Origin: Candidatus Paceibacterota bacterium
Lineage (GTDB): Bacteria > Verrucomicrobiota > Verrucomicrobiia > Limisphaerales > UBA8199
Direction: 5' to 3'
DNA length: 64,000 nucleotides
Assembly: GCA_035452965.1 (NCBI GenBank)
Contig: DAOTCE010000001.1
Span: forward strand, 124,001-188,000
The position numbers were made by a program, and so were the translations under genes. Under the pieces are notes generated by a model. It had not been told where the DNA came from. It did no database searches and saw only the letters and a list, made by a program, of their open reading frames with translations. This document shows positions 1 to 9,217 of this stretch, one piece after another. Position 1 is the stretch's first letter, and every line of letters starts with the position of its first letter.

Positions 1-20
1 TCGAAACAGAGGAGGTATTC

Positions 21-2057
21 ATGTGTGGAATTGCCGGCATAGTTGATTTCGACAACGAGGGGATCGTTGCCGAAAGCGAGATGCGCAGGATGCTGGCTAC
101 GCTGCGCAACCGCGGCCCCGATCAGTTTGGCATCTACCTGGACCGGGGGGTGGCGCTGGGCAACAGCCGCCTGAGCATCATTGATCTGGCCAGCGGCCAG
201 CAGCCAATCTCGAACGAAGACGGCTCCATGTGGATTGTCTTCAACGGGGAGATCTTCAATTATGTCGAGCTGCGGCCGGAGTTGGAGGCGCTCGGCCACC
301 GGTTCTCCACCGACTCCGACACGGAGGTTCTGCTGCACATGTACGAGCAGTTCGGGCCGCGATGCCTGGAACGCCTCAATGGCCAGTTCGCGTTCGCGGT
401 GTGGGATAACCGGACCAAGACGTTGTTTCTCGCCCGGGACCGGTTGGGCGTTCGACCGCTGTTCTACGCTGTCCGCGGGCAGCGGCTTGTTTTTGGCTCG
501 GCCATCAAGACGCTGCTCACGCAGCCGCGGGTCAGCGCGGAGATTGACACGGCAGTCCTGGACCAGGTGTTCACTTTTTGGGCGCCGCTCTCGCCGCACA
601 CGATCTTCCGCCATATCCAGGAGATTCCGCCAGGGCACTTTCTGGTTGCCCGGCATGGGGAGATCAACGTGAAGCCATACTGGCAACTGGACTTCCCGGA
701 TGCCAAATCAATGCAACCGCGGGGAGCGTCAGGTGCGGAGCAGCACCTGGAGGAGTTATCCACGCTGCTGGTTGACGCAATCCGCATTCGTCTGCGGGCG
801 GATGTGCCGGTTGGCGCCTATCTGAGCGGGGGCCTGGATTCGTCCCTGATTGCCGCCCTGGTCCGGAATTCCACGGCGAATCGCCTGTCAACTTTCTCCA
901 TCGCCTTTAGCGACGCGCAATACGACGAAAGCGCACACCAGACCCGGATGGCTCGGTTCCTGGGGACCGAGCACCAGGTAGCCTGCGTAACGCATGGGGA
1001 TATAGGACGAGTGTTCCCGGAGGTGGTGTGGAATGCGGAAGCGCCCCTCATGCGGACGGCACCCGCGCCGATGTTCCTGCTGTCAAAGCTGGTTAGGGAC
1101 AGCGGCTTCAAGGTCGTCCTGACCGGCGAAGGCGCCGATGAGTTTCTCGCGGGTTACGACATATTCAAAGAGGCCAAGGTGCGCCGGTTTTGGGCCCGGC
1201 AGCCGGATTCGATTCGGCGTCCTATGCTTCTTCGGCGGCTGTATCCGGACATTGCGGGCTTATCCGGGAGCAGTGCTTCGTTGCTATCCGCATTCTTTAG
1301 AGAGGGCCTGACGCGGCTCGATAATCCCGAATACTCGCATGCGGTGCGTTGGCGGAACAATCAACGGACGCGCAGGTTTTTTACGGACGACGTGCTGCAC
1401 AGCGCCGCGCCGCGCAACGGCCGGTTTCTGGCGGCGGAGCTGCCTGGCCGTTTCGGCGCGTGGGACGACCTGGCAAGGGCCCAGCACCTCGAGATCAGTA
1501 TCTTCCTCTCCCAGTACCTTCTCTCCTCGCAGGGCGACCGGATGGCAATGGCTAATTCGGTTGAAGGACGTTTCCCGTTCCTGGACTGCCGTGTTGTCGA
1601 GTTTTGCAACCGCTTGCCGGCTAATCTCAAGCTGCGAGCGCTCACCGAGAAATACCTCTTGCGGAAACTGGGTGCGCGCTGGTTGCCCGAGGAGGTTTGG
1701 GGCCGTCGCAAGCGCCCGTACCGCGCCCCGATTCACCGGAGTTTCTTCGGCCAGCCGAATCTGGATTACGTTGAGGAGCTGCTTTCGCCTGCGGAGCTGA
1801 GGCGTTCCGGCCTGTTCCGGCCCGCGGCGGTCGCCCAGCTTGTCCGGAAAATCCAGGAGGGAAAGCCCCTGGGCGAAACCGACGACATGGCGCTGGTCGG
1901 CATCATTTCCACCCAACTGCTACATCACCAATTCGTAACCAACATCAACCTGCCCCCGCCGATTTCGGACGCTGACTGTGTCAAAGTCTGTGTGGGTCCG
2001 GGGGCATCAAACCAAAAGTTCGAGCATGAAATTCACCAGGAATGTACTTGTAATTGA
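21..2057 (+). CDS. asnB: Asparagine synthase-like glutamine amidotransferase
   Basis: Class-B asparagine synthetase fold of 678 residues. It begins MCGIAG, so Cys2 is the N-terminal nucleophile of a class II glutaminase domain (about residues 2-200). The C-terminal synthetase domain carries the ATP-pyrophosphatase loop SGGLDSS (269-275). The family hydrolyses glutamine and transfers ammonia to an adenylated carboxylate, classically aspartate. A strong GAGGAGG ribosome-binding site precedes the ATG. The stop lies 32 bp inside the next gene, an NAD synthetase-like protein, and an acyl carrier protein and acyl ligase follow. A role in amidating a polysaccharide or a carrier-bound acid, as proposed for amidotransferases of exosortase-type EPS loci, is therefore at least as likely as asparagine supply. 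The last 35 residues are Cys-rich and look non-conserved. Confidence 0.88.
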   Translation: MCGIAGIVDFDNEGIVAESEMRRMLATLRNRGPDQFGIYLDRGVALGNSRLSIIDLASGQQPISNEDGSMWIVFNGEIFNYVELRPELEALGHRFSTDSDTEVLLHMYEQFGPRCLERLNGQFAFAVWDNRTKTLFLARDRLGVRPLFYAVRGQRLVFGSAIKTLLTQPRVSAEIDTAVLDQVFTFWAPLSPHTIFRHIQEIPPGHFLVARHGEINVKPYWQLDFPDAKSMQPRGASGAEQHLEELSTLLVDAIRIRLRADVPVGAYLSGGLDSSLIAALVRNSTANRLSTFSIAFSDAQYDESAHQTRMARFLGTEHQVACVTHGDIGRVFPEVVWNAEAPLMRTAPAPMFLLSKLVRDSGFKVVLTGEGADEFLAGYDIFKEAKVRRFWARQPDSIRRPMLLRRLYPDIAGLSGSSASLLSAFFREGLTRLDNPEYSHAVRWRNNQRTRRFFTDDVLHSAAPRNGRFLAAELPGRFGAWDDLARAQHLEISIFLSQYLLSSQGDRMAMANSVEGRFPFLDCRVVEFCNRLPANLKLRALTEKYLLRKLGARWLPEEVWGRRKRPYRAPIHRSFFGQPNLDYVEELLSPAELRRSGLFRPAAVAQLVRKIQEGKPLGETDDMALVGIISTQLLHHQFVTNINLPPPISDADCVKVCVGPGASNQKFEHEIHQECTCN

Positions 2058-2997
2058 TCCTGCCGCTGAGGCGGATCGCATCGTCCAATCGCTTCGGCAG
2101 CAGGTCCAAAAGGTCTTGCGGCGCTATGGGGGAGTGGTGGGGATAAGCGGCGGCGTTGATTCGGCCGTGGTCTGCTCACTGTGCGTGCGTGCCTTTGGCC
2201 CCGAGAAGGTCGTTCCGATCATCATGCCGGACAAGGACTCCGATCCGATCAGCGAGCGCCTTGCCCGGCAGCTGGCACGCCAACTCGAGGTCGAGCCCAT
2301 CCTCGAAAACGTCACCCCGGCCCTCGAGGGATTTGGCTGCTACCGCCGGCGGGACGAGGCCATTCGGCGGGTCTTCCCGGAATACGATCCGGCGGCCGGG
2401 TACAAGGCGAAGATTGTGCTGCCGCAGAACCTCCTTCAAGAAAGCAGCCTTAACGCCTTTTCGGTCACCATCGTCGCGCCCGATGGCGAAGAGCGCAACG
2501 CGCCGTTGCCGGTGCGGGATTTCCTGCAAATCGTCGCCGCCTCAAACCTCAAGCAGCGAACCCGTATGGCCACCCTCTACTACCATGCAGAACTGCGCAA
2601 CTTCGCTGTGATTGGGACGGCAAACAAGAACGAGCATGACCAGGGATTCTTCGTGAAATACGGCGATGCCGGGGTGGACATCAAGGCCATCGGCCACTTG
2701 TATAAGACCCAGGTCTATCAGTTGGCTGAATATCTCAACGTCCCGAAGGCCATCCGGGAACGGCCGCCGACCTCTGACACCTACAGCGCGGCCTGCACCC
2801 AGGAGGAGTTCTTTTTCAGGCTGCCCTTCGATCTCATGGACCTGCTTTGGTACGCGCAGGAGCACAACATTCCTGCCGCGGAGGTGGCCCGGGTCATGGA
2901 ACTGCAGGAAGTTCAGGTCCGGCGGGCCTATGAGGATTTCTCCCGCAAGTTCCGCACTACAAACTACCTTCGGATGCATCCTTTGGAAATCAACTAG
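2026..2997 (+). CDS. nadE: NAD synthetase-like (NH3-dependent) ATP pyrophosphatase
   Basis: 323 residues. The N-type ATP-PPase loop SGGVDS is at about 41-46, and the NAD synthetase signatures GTANKNE and KYGDAGVDI...LYKTQVYQL follow. There is no nitrilase-type glutaminase domain, so it would use free ammonia or ammonia from a partner. NadE converts deamido-NAD to NAD. The ATG at 2026 is preferred over an upstream in-frame codon at 1978 because the extra 16 residues are not family-like. It overlaps the end of the asnB-like gene by 32 bp, implying coupled translation. Placement inside a polysaccharide/ACP cassette leaves open a specialised amidation role; the motifs alone fit ordinary NAD synthesis. 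Confidence 0.8.
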   Translation: MKFTRNVLVIDPAAEADRIVQSLRQQVQKVLRRYGGVVGISGGVDSAVVCSLCVRAFGPEKVVPIIMPDKDSDPISERLARQLARQLEVEPILENVTPALEGFGCYRRRDEAIRRVFPEYDPAAGYKAKIVLPQNLLQESSLNAFSVTIVAPDGEERNAPLPVRDFLQIVAASNLKQRTRMATLYYHAELRNFAVIGTANKNEHDQGFFVKYGDAGVDIKAIGHLYKTQVYQLAEYLNVPKAIRERPPTSDTYSAACTQEEFFFRLPFDLMDLLWYAQEHNIPAAEVARVMELQEVQVRRAYEDFSRKFRTTNYLRMHPLEIN

Positions 2998-3011
2998 ACA
3001 CAACATTACTT

Positions 3012-3323
3012 ATGCAAATAGAACATAAGATTCGCGAGTTCATCGTCAAAAACCTCTACTACGACGAGGACAATACCATCGCCGATGAGGACTCATTCCT
3101 GGAGACGGGAGTGGTGGACTCGATGGGCGTAATGGAGTTGGTGGCCTTCATCCAATCCGAGTTTGGCGTGGAGGCGGCTCAGAACGAGATTGTGGTCGAG
3201 AACTTCGACTCCATTCGCAAACTGGCGGACTTCGTCCGGCGAAAGCTGCCGGCCCAGCCGCCCGCTGCTGGACCTTCGGCGAGCGACAAACAATCCAGCG
3301 CGCCCGCCTTGGTGGGCGGATGA
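3012..3323 (+). CDS. Acyl carrier protein
   Basis: 103 residues, of which about the first 80 form an acidic four-helix carrier domain. The phosphopantetheine attachment serine is Ser37 in the motif GVVDSMG. A Pro/Ala-rich tail of about 20 residues follows and looks like a linker. It sits 14 bp after the NAD synthetase-like gene and overlaps the next gene by ATGA. With an AMP-forming ligase two genes downstream, it probably carries an adenylated acyl or amino-acyl group for polysaccharide or small-molecule modification. It is unlikely to be the housekeeping fatty-acid ACP, because no fab genes adjoin it. The substrate is unknown. Confidence 0.87.
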   Translation: MQIEHKIREFIVKNLYYDEDNTIADEDSFLETGVVDSMGVMELVAFIQSEFGVEAAQNEIVVENFDSIRKLADFVRRKLPAQPPAAGPSASDKQSSAPALVGG

Positions 3324-4408
3324 GTGGCGGGGCATTCCCTCCCCGCTGTGATTGGATTATGCACGGACACGATAATCAGTTGCTGACGCTGGGCATGGAG
3401 TGTCCGCCGGGGTCTGGCTGGACGCCTGGTGGGAAAACCGGCCAGGAGGTCTTGGGGGATGCGCCGGGCACCGTGGAGGACTTGCTCCGTTGCGTGGCGT
3501 GCCGAGCGCGACTCTTCCGGGGGGAGGGCGAACTTGTCTGCGCGAATCCAGCCTGCGGAGCCCGTTATCCGATAGTGGACAATCTGCCTGTCCTGATTAA
3601 CGACGATGAGAGCCTGTTCGCGCGCGAAGATTTCGTCGGCCGGCGGAATACCACTATTGAACTTTCCCGGCCTGGGTTCAAACGCTGGGTGGACAACTTG
3701 CTGCCTGTGCTGGGCAGGAATCTGAAAGCCAGGCACAACTATCAGCGCCTGGCGGGACTGCTGTTGGAGCGCACTCGAGAGCCGGTGGTTCTCGTGATTG
3801 GCGGCAGCGTTCTTGGCCAGGGCATGGAGGGGTTGGTTTCCCGGCCTGGAATTCGGCTGGTGGAGACCGACGTCACCTTCGGGCCCCGGACACAGATTAT
3901 TTGTGATGCCAACAGTCTCCCGTTTGATGACAACTTCTTTGACGGTGTTGTCATTCAGGCGGTGCTGCAGTATGTCCCGGACCCGGTCCGATGTGTCCAG
4001 GAGATTGAGCGCGTGCTCAAACCGCGGGGACTCGTTTATGCCGAGGTCGCTTTTATGCAGCAGGTGGTGCATGGGCGGTTTGACTTCACGCGTTTCACGC
4101 ATTTAGGGCTGCGCCGGCTGTTTCGGAGGTTTCGCGAGTTACAGAGTGGTCCGATGGCCGGCCCGGGAATGGCTTTGGCCTGGGCTTGCCATTTCTTCTT
4201 GCTAAGCTTTGCGACGAGGAAGTTCGCGCGGGCCCTGATCCACGCCGCCGCCCGGCTCGCATTCTTCTGGCTGAAGTACTTCGATGTCTTCCTGCTCCAA
4301 AAGCCGGGGACCTACGACGCGGCTTCGGGGTACTTCTTCCTCGGAGAACTCGCGGGCAGATGCCTGCCGGATCGCCAACTGATCGCGCTCTATCGGGGGG
4401 CGCAATGA
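3320..4408 (+). CDS. Zinc-ribbon class I SAM methyltransferase
   Basis: 362 residues. A Trm112/YcaR-like zinc ribbon has Cys58, Cys61, Cys74 and Cys79. A Rossmann methyltransferase domain follows with VVLVIGGSVLGQG at about 155-167, and the post-motif segment DGVVIQAVLQYVPDP and the LKPRGL turn are typical of Methyltransf_11 enzymes. The C-terminal 90 residues include a hydrophobic stretch near 285-310. The start at 3320 forms an ATGA overlap with the ACP stop; a later ATG at 3362 is possible. Its place in the cassette suggests methylation of a sugar, lipid or carrier-bound intermediate. The substrate cannot be read from the sequence. Confidence 0.78.
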   Translation: MSGGAFPPRCDWIMHGHDNQLLTLGMECPPGSGWTPGGKTGQEVLGDAPGTVEDLLRCVACRARLFRGEGELVCANPACGARYPIVDNLPVLINDDESLFAREDFVGRRNTTIELSRPGFKRWVDNLLPVLGRNLKARHNYQRLAGLLLERTREPVVLVIGGSVLGQGMEGLVSRPGIRLVETDVTFGPRTQIICDANSLPFDDNFFDGVVIQAVLQYVPDPVRCVQEIERVLKPRGLVYAEVAFMQQVVHGRFDFTRFTHLGLRRLFRRFRELQSGPMAGPGMALAWACHFFLLSFATRKFARALIHAAARLAFFWLKYFDVFLLQKPGTYDAASGYFFLGELAGRCLPDRQLIALYRGAQ

Positions 4409-4455
4409 AGCAAACGGCCTGACGCACGGTCGCCTCGCAAAGCTCAATCGGAGAG

Positions 4456-5976
4456 ATGAATGTAGCTGAGTCTATTCTTGCCAAAGGGGCGGACGCGGCC
4501 GACGCGCTTCTGCACCGGGGTGGGGCGATGACATATGCGGCGCTCCGGGAGAAGGTGAGCCGGGTCGCTTGCGGGCTGCTGGATCAAGGGTATAACAAGG
4601 GAGATCGGATAGGCGTATTCTCGGAGAACAGCCCTTTCTTCGTCTCCGTTTACCTCGGGATCATGCGCGCCGGCCTGACAGCGGTTCCGTTCCAAACAGA
4701 GGTTGGCGCTGGCACGTTTTCGGAGATCGTCTCAGACACTGGCATGCGGGGTGTGTTCGTTTCGAACCGGTTCCGGAATCGTGTGCAGGCATGGGCTGGA
4801 GAACTTGGCCTATCGCTCTTGCCCGAGCACTACGGGGATCATGCCTTGGGGGATGGACAAGCAATATTCCCTGAAATAACAGCCTCCCGCGACCTGGCAG
4901 CATTGATGTTCACCTCGGGGTCAACCGGTTCGCCGAAGGGGGTAATGGTCACGCACGGCAACATTGAATGCAACACACGGGACATTATCTCCTATATGGG
5001 CTTGCAGAACCAGGACCGGGCCATGGTCGTGTTGCCTTTTCATTATTGCTTCGGACTTTCATTGCTGCACACGCATCTGATGGCGGGGGGCTCACTCGTG
5101 CTAAACAACGAGTTCAAGCTCTTCCCGGAAGTCGTGCTCATGGAAATGCAGCGCAAGGAGTGCACTGGGTTGGCCGGGGTTCCCTCGACTTACCAAATCC
5201 TGCTCCGGCGATCCCGGTTCCGCGAGCTGGCGTTTCCGCGCCTCCGCTGGTTCCAGCAGGCGGGAGGGAAATTGCCCAATGCCTGCATAGAGGAGATCCT
5301 CAGTTCATTCCCGCAAGCCAGGTATTTTCTGATGTACGGTCAGACTGAAGGGACGGCGCGATTGAGCTACCTGCCACCAGAACGGCTCGCCGACAAACTG
5401 GGTTCGATCGGAACGGGATTGCCATCCACAAGGCTTGAGGTGCTCAAGGCGGATGGAACACCAGTCGCTCCCGGTTCGGACGAGGTTGGCGAGATTGTGG
5501 CTGCAGGGGACAACATTGCCCTGGGTTATTGGAACGACCCGGTGGAGACATCAAGGTTCTTCCGGGGCGGCAGGTTGCACACGGGCGACCTCGCGCGCGT
5601 GGACGAGGATGGTTTCATCTTCATCGTGGAACGGGAACGGGACATGATCAAGGCGGGCGGCAACCGCATAAGCGCCAAAGAAGTGGAAGAGGTAATCGCC
5701 GAACTGCCGGAGGTCATCGAGGTGGCGGTCCTGGGAGCTCCTCACGAGCTGTTGGGGGAGGCTGTCAAGGCATTCGTTGTGCCTGCCCCGGTTTCGCGGA
5801 TCACGCCGCAGGACGTGGTGGCCCACTGCCAGCGACGGCTGCCTGGTTACAAGGTTCCCGAGGAAGTGTTTTTTCTCAACACGATGATCCACAACGGCTC
5901 GGGCAAAGTTCTCAAGCAGGAACTGAGAAGGTTGCTCGAGGACCGCCAGCCTGGAGAGGTTGAAAAAGCCGCCTGA
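4456..5976 (+). CDS. AMP-forming acyl-CoA/ACP synthetase (ligase)
   Basis: 506 residues, full length for the ANL superfamily. The P-loop is FTSGSTGSPKG at about 155-165, the adenylate motif is YGQTEGTAR, the hinge region is LHTGDLARVDEDG followed by ERERDMIKAGGNRIS, and the catalytic C-terminal lysine lies in NGSGKVLKQEL. The enzyme activates a carboxylic acid as an adenylate and passes it to CoA or a carrier protein. An ACP two genes upstream is the obvious acceptor. GGAGAG precedes the ATG. The combination of amidotransferase, ACP and acyl ligase matches accessory genes known from exosortase-associated EPS loci; that link is inference, as no exosortase is in the window. Confidence 0.86.
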   Translation: MNVAESILAKGADAADALLHRGGAMTYAALREKVSRVACGLLDQGYNKGDRIGVFSENSPFFVSVYLGIMRAGLTAVPFQTEVGAGTFSEIVSDTGMRGVFVSNRFRNRVQAWAGELGLSLLPEHYGDHALGDGQAIFPEITASRDLAALMFTSGSTGSPKGVMVTHGNIECNTRDIISYMGLQNQDRAMVVLPFHYCFGLSLLHTHLMAGGSLVLNNEFKLFPEVVLMEMQRKECTGLAGVPSTYQILLRRSRFRELAFPRLRWFQQAGGKLPNACIEEILSSFPQARYFLMYGQTEGTARLSYLPPERLADKLGSIGTGLPSTRLEVLKADGTPVAPGSDEVGEIVAAGDNIALGYWNDPVETSRFFRGGRLHTGDLARVDEDGFIFIVERERDMIKAGGNRISAKEVEEVIAELPEVIEVAVLGAPHELLGEAVKAFVVPAPVSRITPQDVVAHCQRRLPGYKVPEEVFFLNTMIHNGSGKVLKQELRRLLEDRQPGEVEKAA

Positions 5977-6079
5977 GGCCTGAACCCTGCCCCGCCTGAG
6001 TCCTTTCGGATAGAGGCTAATCGGTAAGTGCCGGGTAATTGAGAACACACGAATTCGACACCGTTACAGGAGATTTCTA

Positions 6080-7162
6080 ATGACAAGAGACATGGATATT
6101 CAACCACCCACTCAACCATTTGTTTCAATTGTACTGCCCTGCCGCAATGAAGCAGGACATATCGAACCGTGCATACAGTCAATCCTCGCGCAGGATCCGC
6201 CGGAGGGGGGGATGGAGATCATTGCCGCGGACGGGATGTCCACCGACGGCACGCGCGAGTATTTAGAAGGCGCGGCGCAACAGCATCCCCAACTGCGCGT
6301 GCTCAATAATCCCGGTCGCATCGTTTCAACCGGGTTGAACGCTGCCATCCGGGCGGCGCGCGGCGAGATCATTGTCCGCATGGATGCGCACACAACCTAC
6401 GCGCCCGATTATGTGAAGCAGTGCATTGCCGTATTGCAGGAAACCGGGGCCGACAATGTCGGCGGGCCGATGCGGTCCCAGGCCCGTACATTCATGGAGA
6501 AAGCCATCAGGGCGGTCTTCCACTCTGCCTGGGCGGTTGGCGGCGCCCGGTCACATCTACCGCACTTTGAGGGTTACGTGGATACGGTAATTTATGGCTG
6601 CTGGAAGAAGGATGTGTTCGAGCGGGTCGGCCTTTTTGACGAGGACCTTGTCCGCAATCAGGACGACGAGCACAACCTCCGCATCAGGCGGGCGGGCGGC
6701 AAGGTCTACCAGTCTCCACGCATTCAGAGCTGGTACCGTGTGCGCGGTTCGTTGTCCGCCCTTTTTCACCAGTATATGCAGTATGGTTACTGGAAGGTTT
6801 TGGTGATTCGGAAGCACCATGCGCCGGCGTCCTTTAGACATGTCGTGCCCGGAGCATTTCTTGGAACCCTTGTTCTGGCGGCGGTCCTGTCGGTGTTCTG
6901 GGCCCCCGCGCTTTGGGCGGTTGCCGGCTTGAGCCTGTCCTATGTGCTGGCGGCCCTGGGGCTCTCCCTGATCATCGCAGCTCGTTCACAATGGGGTTGC
7001 CTGCCGGTTCTGCCGATCGTGATCTGGTGTTTCCACTTCGGGTACGGCTACGGATTTCTGCACGGAATCCTCGACTTCGTGGTGTTCCATAATGCGCCGC
7101 AAACACAATTTGTCCGATTGACCCGGGGACGCCATGCCAGCCCCGAGAGTGCTGGTTCCTGA
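6080..7162 (+). CDS. Family 2 glycosyltransferase with C-terminal membrane segments
   Basis: 360 residues. The GT-A domain begins with FVSIVLPCRNEAGHIEPCI and contains DGMSTDGT and the metal-binding RMDAHT. QDDEHNLRIRRAGG is the acceptor-side ED-like motif. Hydrophobic helices follow from about residue 255 to 345, as in ExoA-like succinoglycan transferases. It should add a sugar from a nucleotide donor to a lipid-linked glycan on the inner face of the cytoplasmic membrane. A good AGGAG lies 8 bp before the ATG. It starts a second block of the locus after a 103 bp gap. Confidence 0.85.
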   Translation: MTRDMDIQPPTQPFVSIVLPCRNEAGHIEPCIQSILAQDPPEGGMEIIAADGMSTDGTREYLEGAAQQHPQLRVLNNPGRIVSTGLNAAIRAARGEIIVRMDAHTTYAPDYVKQCIAVLQETGADNVGGPMRSQARTFMEKAIRAVFHSAWAVGGARSHLPHFEGYVDTVIYGCWKKDVFERVGLFDEDLVRNQDDEHNLRIRRAGGKVYQSPRIQSWYRVRGSLSALFHQYMQYGYWKVLVIRKHHAPASFRHVVPGAFLGTLVLAAVLSVFWAPALWAVAGLSLSYVLAALGLSLIIAARSQWGCLPVLPIVIWCFHFGYGYGFLHGILDFVVFHNAPQTQFVRLTRGRHASPESAGS

Positions 7163-7189
7163 GTCCAAGGGAGCTGTTGTCTGACCCCA

Positions 7190-7891
7190 ATGGAGACGCG
7201 CGCGGAAGTTGACCGGCTGAGGCGGGTTTATCGCGGATACACTGCCGGCGGGTATGAGCGCTCCAAGTGGCTGGATGCCAATAAGGGGAACCAGGCGATT
7301 CGACACGAACGGGAGCTTGAAACGCGCAAGTTGCTGCAGCAAGCGGGCCTGCTCCCCCTCGGTGACCGGCGCATCCTGGATATAGGCTGCGGCACAGGTG
7401 AACAGCTGGCGGTCTTTGCGAATTGGGGCGCCCGGCCGCAAAACCTCTTTGGCGTTGATCTCATGCCAGAGCGAGTCCGCGCCGCGCAACTGAAGTTTCC
7501 CCAAATCACCTTTCAATTGGCGAACGCCGAGGCACTGCCGTTTCGAGACGGCTCGTTCAATATCGTTGCCGCGCTGACCGTGTTCACCTCAATCCTGGAC
7601 CAGCAGATGAGAGGCAATATTTGCAGGGAGATAGAACGTATCCTCGTTCCCGGCGGAGGCGTTCTCTGGTACGATTTCAGAATCAACAATCCTCTCAACC
7701 AGCATGTGCGAGGAGTATCCAGGAAACAGATTCAGCGTCTGTTCCCGGATTTTCGCATGACTTTGAAAACCATTTCTTTGTTGCCCCCGCTGGCCAGGCG
7801 TCTGGGGCTCCTTACCGACCGCCTTTATGCTCCTCTGCGTTCCCTGCCGTTCCTGAGAACGCATCTGCTGGGGCTCTTGATCAAACCTTGA
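7190..7891 (+). CDS. Class I SAM-dependent methyltransferase
   Basis: 233 residues. Motif I is ILDIGCGTGEQL (about residues 62-73), motif II ends at FGVDLMPERV, the motif III region is FQLANAEALPFRDGSFNIV, and then comes the LVPGGGVLWYDF strand. This is a Methyltransf_11/25 arrangement of normal length. It probably methylates a glycan or lipid-glycan intermediate. Its stop is 89 bp before the aminotransferase start. A longer reading frame in another phase starts inside this gene (7621) and runs into the aminotransferase, but its first 120 codons are not aminotransferase-like. Confidence 0.8.
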   Translation: METRAEVDRLRRVYRGYTAGGYERSKWLDANKGNQAIRHERELETRKLLQQAGLLPLGDRRILDIGCGTGEQLAVFANWGARPQNLFGVDLMPERVRAAQLKFPQITFQLANAEALPFRDGSFNIVAALTVFTSILDQQMRGNICREIERILVPGGGVLWYDFRINNPLNQHVRGVSRKQIQRLFPDFRMTLKTISLLPPLARRLGLLTDRLYAPLRSLPFLRTHLLGLLIKP

Positions 7892-7980
7892 AGGCCCTTC
7901 CCTGGCGGGAGGGCGTTGGATTCCTGCGAGTCGAGTCGCCGCGCATTTTCACACCACCATTGTTTCGCCCATACAAGCGT

Positions 7981-9216
7981 ATGCTCCGAATACCATTCCA
8001 TAAACCAAGCATCGGCCAGGCTGAGATCGATGAAGTCATTGACTGCCTTAGAACCGGCTGGCTAACCACCGGGCCCAAAGCAAAGAGGTTCGAGGCGGAT
8101 TTCGCGCGCTACATGCAGCGCCGACAGGCGGTTGCCGTCAACTCGTGCACCGCTGCGCTGCACTTGGCCTTCGAGGCGATTGGCCTGAAGGCCGGCCAAA
8201 GGGTCGTCGTCCCGACGATGACGTTCGCGGCCACGGCCGAAGTCGTGCGCTACTTCAATGCGGTCCCGCTGTTTGTGGATTGCCGGCCCGAGGACCTGAA
8301 CCTGAGCGTCGGCGATGCGGCCGAACGGATCGCGGCCGCCCAAAGCGCCGGCCACGACGTGGCGGCAATTGCACCAGTGCATTATGGAGGTCAGATTGGG
8401 GACGTTGCCGGTGTGCGCGCCCTGGCGGCCAAGCACGACCTAACGATCATAGAAGATGCCGCCCACTGCTGTCCTGCGTATTACCGGGATGACGAGAAGT
8501 CGGCTTGGAAGACCGTGGGCACGGGAGCCGCGATCACCTGTTTTTCCTTTTACGCCAACAAGACCATCACAACGGGCGAAGGCGGCATGGCGTGCACCGA
8601 TTCGGAGGATTATGCCGACCGCATGCGGATCATGTCCCTGCACGGAATTTCACGAGACGCCTGGAAGCGCTACACCGCGGAAGGCTCCTGGTATTACGAA
8701 ATCGTCGCGCCCGGATACAAGTATAACCTGACGGACATCGCGGCCGCGATCGGCTTGCACCAACTGCGAAGGGCGGACTCTTTGCACAAGCAGCGGGTTC
8801 AAGCAGCCGAATGGTACACGGCCCTGCTGGCGGACGTGGACGAACTGGTGCTGCCCCAGGTGATGCCGAACCGGATTCACTCCTGGCACCTTTTCCCGGT
8901 GCGCCTGAAAGCCAACAGCTGCGAGTATGGCCGTGATGAGATGATTGAGGAGCTGAAGCGGGCCGGGATTGGCACCAGTGTGCATTGGATGCCGCTCCAC
9001 ATGCATCCTTATTATCGTGATACGCTTGGCTGCAAGCCGTCGGACTGCCCTTGCGCCGCGTCCATTTACCCGGAGCTGATCAGCTTGCCTCTTTACCCGG
9101 AAATGACCGCCTGCGAGGTGGAATACGTCTGCAGCAGCTTGAAAGAGATCCTGGCCCGATCCCGCGTGGCGATTCCCGGTGTGACGTTCCCCGTCGGACT
9201 TGATCGCGCCGCCTGA
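7981..9216 (+). CDS. DegT/DnrJ/EryC1/StrS-type sugar aminotransferase
   Basis: 411 residues from the ATG at 7981, where the family-typical start IPFHKPSIGQAEIDEVIDCLRTGWLTTGP begins in pieces. The PLP-binding lysine is Lys194 in SFYANKTITTGEGG, and IIEDAAHCCPA holds the cofactor-contacting Asp. These enzymes transfer an amino group from glutamate to a keto-sugar nucleotide. The FlaA1/PglF-like 4,6-dehydratase two genes downstream would provide a UDP-4-keto-6-deoxy-GlcNAc substrate, so the expected product is a UDP-4-amino sugar as in bacillosamine synthesis. No acetyltransferase of the PglD type is seen nearby. The C-terminus overlaps the alternative TTG start of the next gene. Confidence 0.87.
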   Translation: MLRIPFHKPSIGQAEIDEVIDCLRTGWLTTGPKAKRFEADFARYMQRRQAVAVNSCTAALHLAFEAIGLKAGQRVVVPTMTFAATAEVVRYFNAVPLFVDCRPEDLNLSVGDAAERIAAAQSAGHDVAAIAPVHYGGQIGDVAGVRALAAKHDLTIIEDAAHCCPAYYRDDEKSAWKTVGTGAAITCFSFYANKTITTGEGGMACTDSEDYADRMRIMSLHGISRDAWKRYTAEGSWYYEIVAPGYKYNLTDIAAAIGLHQLRRADSLHKQRVQAAEWYTALLADVDELVLPQVMPNRIHSWHLFPVRLKANSCEYGRDEMIEELKRAGIGTSVHWMPLHMHPYYRDTLGCKPSDCPCAASIYPELISLPLYPEMTACEVEYVCSSLKEILARSRVAIPGVTFPVGLDRAA

Positions 9217-9217
9217 A

